Shown one piece after another: positions 61,749 to 64,000 of a DNA stretch of 64,000 bases. Position 1 is the first letter of the stretch, and every line of letters begins with the position of its first letter. The notes beneath the pieces are model-generated. The model was given only the letters and a program-made list of their open reading frames with translations, was not told where the DNA came from and did not search any database. The position numbers were made by a program, and so were the translations under genes. This DNA is from Ramlibacter aurantiacus (lineage in GTDB: Bacteria > Pseudomonadota > Gammaproteobacteria > Burkholderiales > Burkholderiaceae_C), in contig NZ_JAEQNA010000003.1 of assembly GCF_016722895.1 (NCBI RefSeq), positions 62,001 to 126,000 on the forward strand, read 5' to 3'.

Positions 61749-61786
61749 CGGCTTCCCACAATGGCTGCTCCGTTCCCAATGCCGCC

Positions 61787-62629
61787 ATGCCTGACCCCAC
61801 TGATCTCCCATGCTGGGCCGACACCCCCTTCGGGGCAGCAAGCATCGCGGTGCCCGGTGCCCGCCTGTTCGTGGTCGACACCGGCGGCGGCGGAACGCCG
61901 CTGGTGCTGCTGCATGCCAACACCTCGACGGTGGAATCCTGGAAACCCCAGCTCACCGCGTTCCATGCGGCGGGTCATCGCGTCATCGCGTTCGATCGCC
62001 GCGGCTGGGGCCTGAGCGTGGCGCAGCCCGCGACCGGCGAGCAGCCGGGCACCATCGCGCAAGACCTGGAGGCTCTGGCCGGTGAACTGGGGCTCGATCG
62101 TTTCCACCTCCTGGGGGTGGCCGGCGGCGGCTTCGCCGCCCTGGACTACGCCGCCTGGCAGCCCTCGCGCGTGACCAGGCTGATCGTTGCGGCCAGCAAC
62201 GGGCAGTTCAGCGAGTCGGAGATGCAGGCGTTCTCTGCGCGCATCGCAGTGCCCGGGCTCACGGGTCGGCTGGAGGTGCGGCCGTATCTGGAAGTCGGCG
62301 CGGCCTACCGCGCTGAGGACCCGGACGGTTTCCAGCGGTTCATCGCCATGGAGCACGCAGCTCGGCAGCCGCAGGCCCCGGCCCAGCCGCTGCGCACGCC
62401 CAACACCTTCGCCAAGGTCTCGACCATCGCGGCGCCCACGCTGATCGTCATGGCCGGCGCCGACCTGCTGGCGCCGCCCGCGCTGATGCGGGCCTGGGCA
62501 CGCCACCTGCCTGACGCCCGTTTCGCCGAGATCGGCGATGCAGGCCACTCCATCAACTGGGAACGTCCCGATGCGTTCAACCGCATCGTGCTCGACTTCC
62601 TCGCTGAGCCGATTCGTTCTTCCGCATGA
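61787..62629 (+). CDS. Alpha/beta-hydrolase-fold protein lacking the nucleophilic serine
   Basis: This 280-residue protein has the alpha/beta-hydrolase landmarks: oxyanion-hole strand PLVLLHANTSTVESW (about 38-52), FDRRGWGLS, acid-containing VMAGADLLAPP and the catalytic His in IGDAGHSINWERP. The nucleophile elbow, however, reads G-V-A112-G-G, with Ala where Ser, Asp or Cys is expected. Either it works by a cofactor-free non-covalent mechanism, or it is a binding protein. The gene is followed after 10 bases by a Bug receptor and a pcaF-type thiolase, a context in which 3-oxoadipate enol-lactonase-like proteins occur. The ATG at 61787 gives the expected family N-terminus. Confidence 0.82.
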   Translation: MPDPTDLPCWADTPFGAASIAVPGARLFVVDTGGGGTPLVLLHANTSTVESWKPQLTAFHAAGHRVIAFDRRGWGLSVAQPATGEQPGTIAQDLEALAGELGLDRFHLLGVAGGGFAALDYAAWQPSRVTRLIVAASNGQFSESEMQAFSARIAVPGLTGRLEVRPYLEVGAAYRAEDPDGFQRFIAMEHAARQPQAPAQPLRTPNTFAKVSTIAAPTLIVMAGADLLAPPALMRAWARHLPDARFAEIGDAGHSINWERPDAFNRIVLDFLAEPIRSSA

Positions 62630-62639
62630 GGACCCACCC

Positions 62640-63629
62640 ATGAGACAAAACCTCCCGCTCACCCGCCGCACCCTGGTGCAGTCCGCCGGCCTGTTGGCGC
62701 TGGCCTCCTTCGCGCCCTTGCGCGCGTGGTCACAGCCGGTCTCGCGCATCGTCGTTCCCTTTCCGGCAGGTGCTTCGAATGACGCGGTTGGCCGTCTGGT
62801 GGCCGACGCCCTGGGCAGGAAGCTGGGGCGCAGCTGGATCGTGGAGAACCGCCCGGGCGCCGGCTCGATGCTGGGCACGCAGGCCGTGGTGCAGTCCAAG
62901 CCGACGGATGGCAATACGCTGCTGCTGTGCGCAACGGCCAGCATGGGCATCCTGCCAGCCATCAGCAAGGCGGTTCGCTACTCGGTCGAGCGCGACTTCA
63001 CCTTCATCGCGCGGATCGCCACGACCCCGTTCACCCTCACGGTGGGCAACGCTTTTCCTGCCAACACCTTCGCCGAGTTCGTGAAGTTGGCCAAGGCCAA
63101 GCCCGACAGCATCCGCATCGGCGCCTCCGGCGTGGGATCGCTCGACTACATGGGCGCCGCGATGCTGCAGCAGCAGCTGGGCATCGACCTCAACATCATT
63201 CCGTACAAAGGCATGTCCCCGGTCCTGAACGACCTGCAGGGCGGTCACCTGGACGCGAGCATCGTGTCCCCCGGGTCGATCCGGGCCCTGGCGCAGGAAG
63301 GAAAGGCCAAGGTGCTCGCCGTGCTCGACGAGCGCCGCAGTGACCTGCTCCCGCAGGTGCCCACGTCCACCGAGCTGGGCCATCCCAAGCTGCGGGTCGT
63401 GAACTGGTTCGGCATCGCGGGGCCCGCGGGCATGCCCGCCGATTCGACGGAAACCCTGCGCCGCGCGCTGGGCGAAATCCTGGCCGATCCGGCCTTCCTC
63501 AAGAGTCTGAAAGACAAGGGCGTCGAGCCCGCGCCGCTGGTGGGCGCCGAATTCGCCAGCTTCGTCCAGGCAGATTCGCAGGGATGGCGGGCACTGGCCC
63601 AGCAGGCGAACATCACGACCAACGAGTGA
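62640..63629 (+). CDS. Bug-family tripartite tricarboxylate transporter substrate-binding protein
   Basis: This 329-residue periplasmic receptor opens with a Tat-like signal (TRRTLVQSAGLLALASFAPL, cleavage near SQP at about residue 32). It shows the Bug pattern: SRIVVPFPAGASNDAVGRLV, WIVENRPGAGSMLGTQAVVQ, then IGASGVGSLDYMGAAML and IIPYKGMSPVLNDLQGG. Its position directly ahead of a pcaF-type thiolase suggests an aromatic acid or dicarboxylate ligand. It differs clearly from the Bug protein at 518. There is no membrane subunit beside it. Confidence 0.9.
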   Translation: MRQNLPLTRRTLVQSAGLLALASFAPLRAWSQPVSRIVVPFPAGASNDAVGRLVADALGRKLGRSWIVENRPGAGSMLGTQAVVQSKPTDGNTLLLCATASMGILPAISKAVRYSVERDFTFIARIATTPFTLTVGNAFPANTFAEFVKLAKAKPDSIRIGASGVGSLDYMGAAMLQQQLGIDLNIIPYKGMSPVLNDLQGGHLDASIVSPGSIRALAQEGKAKVLAVLDERRSDLLPQVPTSTELGHPKLRVVNWFGIAGPAGMPADSTETLRRALGEILADPAFLKSLKDKGVEPAPLVGAEFASFVQADSQGWRALAQQANITTNE

Positions 63630-63641
63630 GCGTCGCCATCC

Positions 63642-64000
<359 letters not shown>

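Overview
The window is high-GC chromosomal DNA (roughly 70% by eye) from a Gram-negative betaproteobacterium. The gene content points to Burkholderiales, probably Comamonadaceae or a close relative. The signs are several Bug-type periplasmic receptors, a LolC-LolD pair, the block yicC-gmk-rpoZ-spoT facing a Ser/Thr kinase-PP2C-rph-rdgB-hemW block, an HTH-citrate synthase fusion, and an intergenic stem-loop repeat of a kind I recall from Comamonadaceae genomes. The taxon is an inference; there is no rRNA in the window. I see no IS element, prophage, integrase or CRISPR array. The DNA is almost entirely packed with genes, many joined by 4-base ATGA or GTGA overlaps.

Layout. 1-3.9 kb: a left-truncated HTH-citrate synthase fusion divergent from a Bug receptor-TPP enzyme-cupin operon. 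3.9-10.0 kb: an APH-type kinase, the chromate transporter ChrA, small secreted proteins, an SGNH hydrolase lipoprotein and a 7TM protein with a degenerate GGDEF domain. 10.17 kb: tRNA-Arg(ACG) with its terminator, then a frameshifted DUF1772-like relic. 10.95-15.1 kb: biotin synthesis (bioA-bioF-bioD, with bioB convergent). 15.2-16.8 kb: a DUF3820 gene coupled to a putative PD-(D/E)XK nuclease. 17.3-19.9 kb: a LuxR-type regulator divergent from a 33-codon mini-gene, a VOC protein and a fumarylacetoacetase-family enzyme.

20.3-36.9 kb is a purine region: xdhA-xdhB, a nucleoside/purine-type ABC transporter (ATPase, two permeases, a BMP lipoprotein), an unrecognised gene, an adenine/adenosine deaminase, a penicillin-acylase-family protein, a second BMP receptor, guanine deaminase and dCTP deaminase. 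Uptake, deamination of adenine and guanine, and oxidation by xanthine dehydrogenase form a coherent purine salvage and catabolism route. xdhC is absent from its usual place.

36.9-43.3 kb: an ornithine cyclodeaminase-family reductase, two small proteins, recJ with its coupled upstream gene, and lolC-lolD. 43.3-48.6 kb: a terminal oxidase module (CoxB with a cytochrome c domain, a fused subunit I+III, a small membrane protein) divergent from two cytochrome c genes whose domains look duplicated from one another. 48.6-52.8 kb: spoT, rpoZ, gmk, yicC. 52.9-57.5 kb: Ser/Thr kinase, repeat element, PP2C phosphatase, rph, rdgB, hemW. 57.7-59.05 kb: a lower-GC secreted lipoprotein of unknown role. 59.2-61.6 kb: an NMP/thymidine phosphorylase homologue coupled to a PRPP-synthetase homologue. 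61.8-64 kb: an alpha/beta-hydrolase with no nucleophilic Ser, a Bug receptor and the start of a pcaF-type thiolase, preceded by two inverted repeats.

The most interesting candidates for undescribed biology are the HTH-citrate synthase fusion with stacked palindromes, the nuclease-DUF3820 pair, the phosphorylase-PRPP synthetase pair, the 33-codon mini-gene and the GFW-motif lipoprotein.
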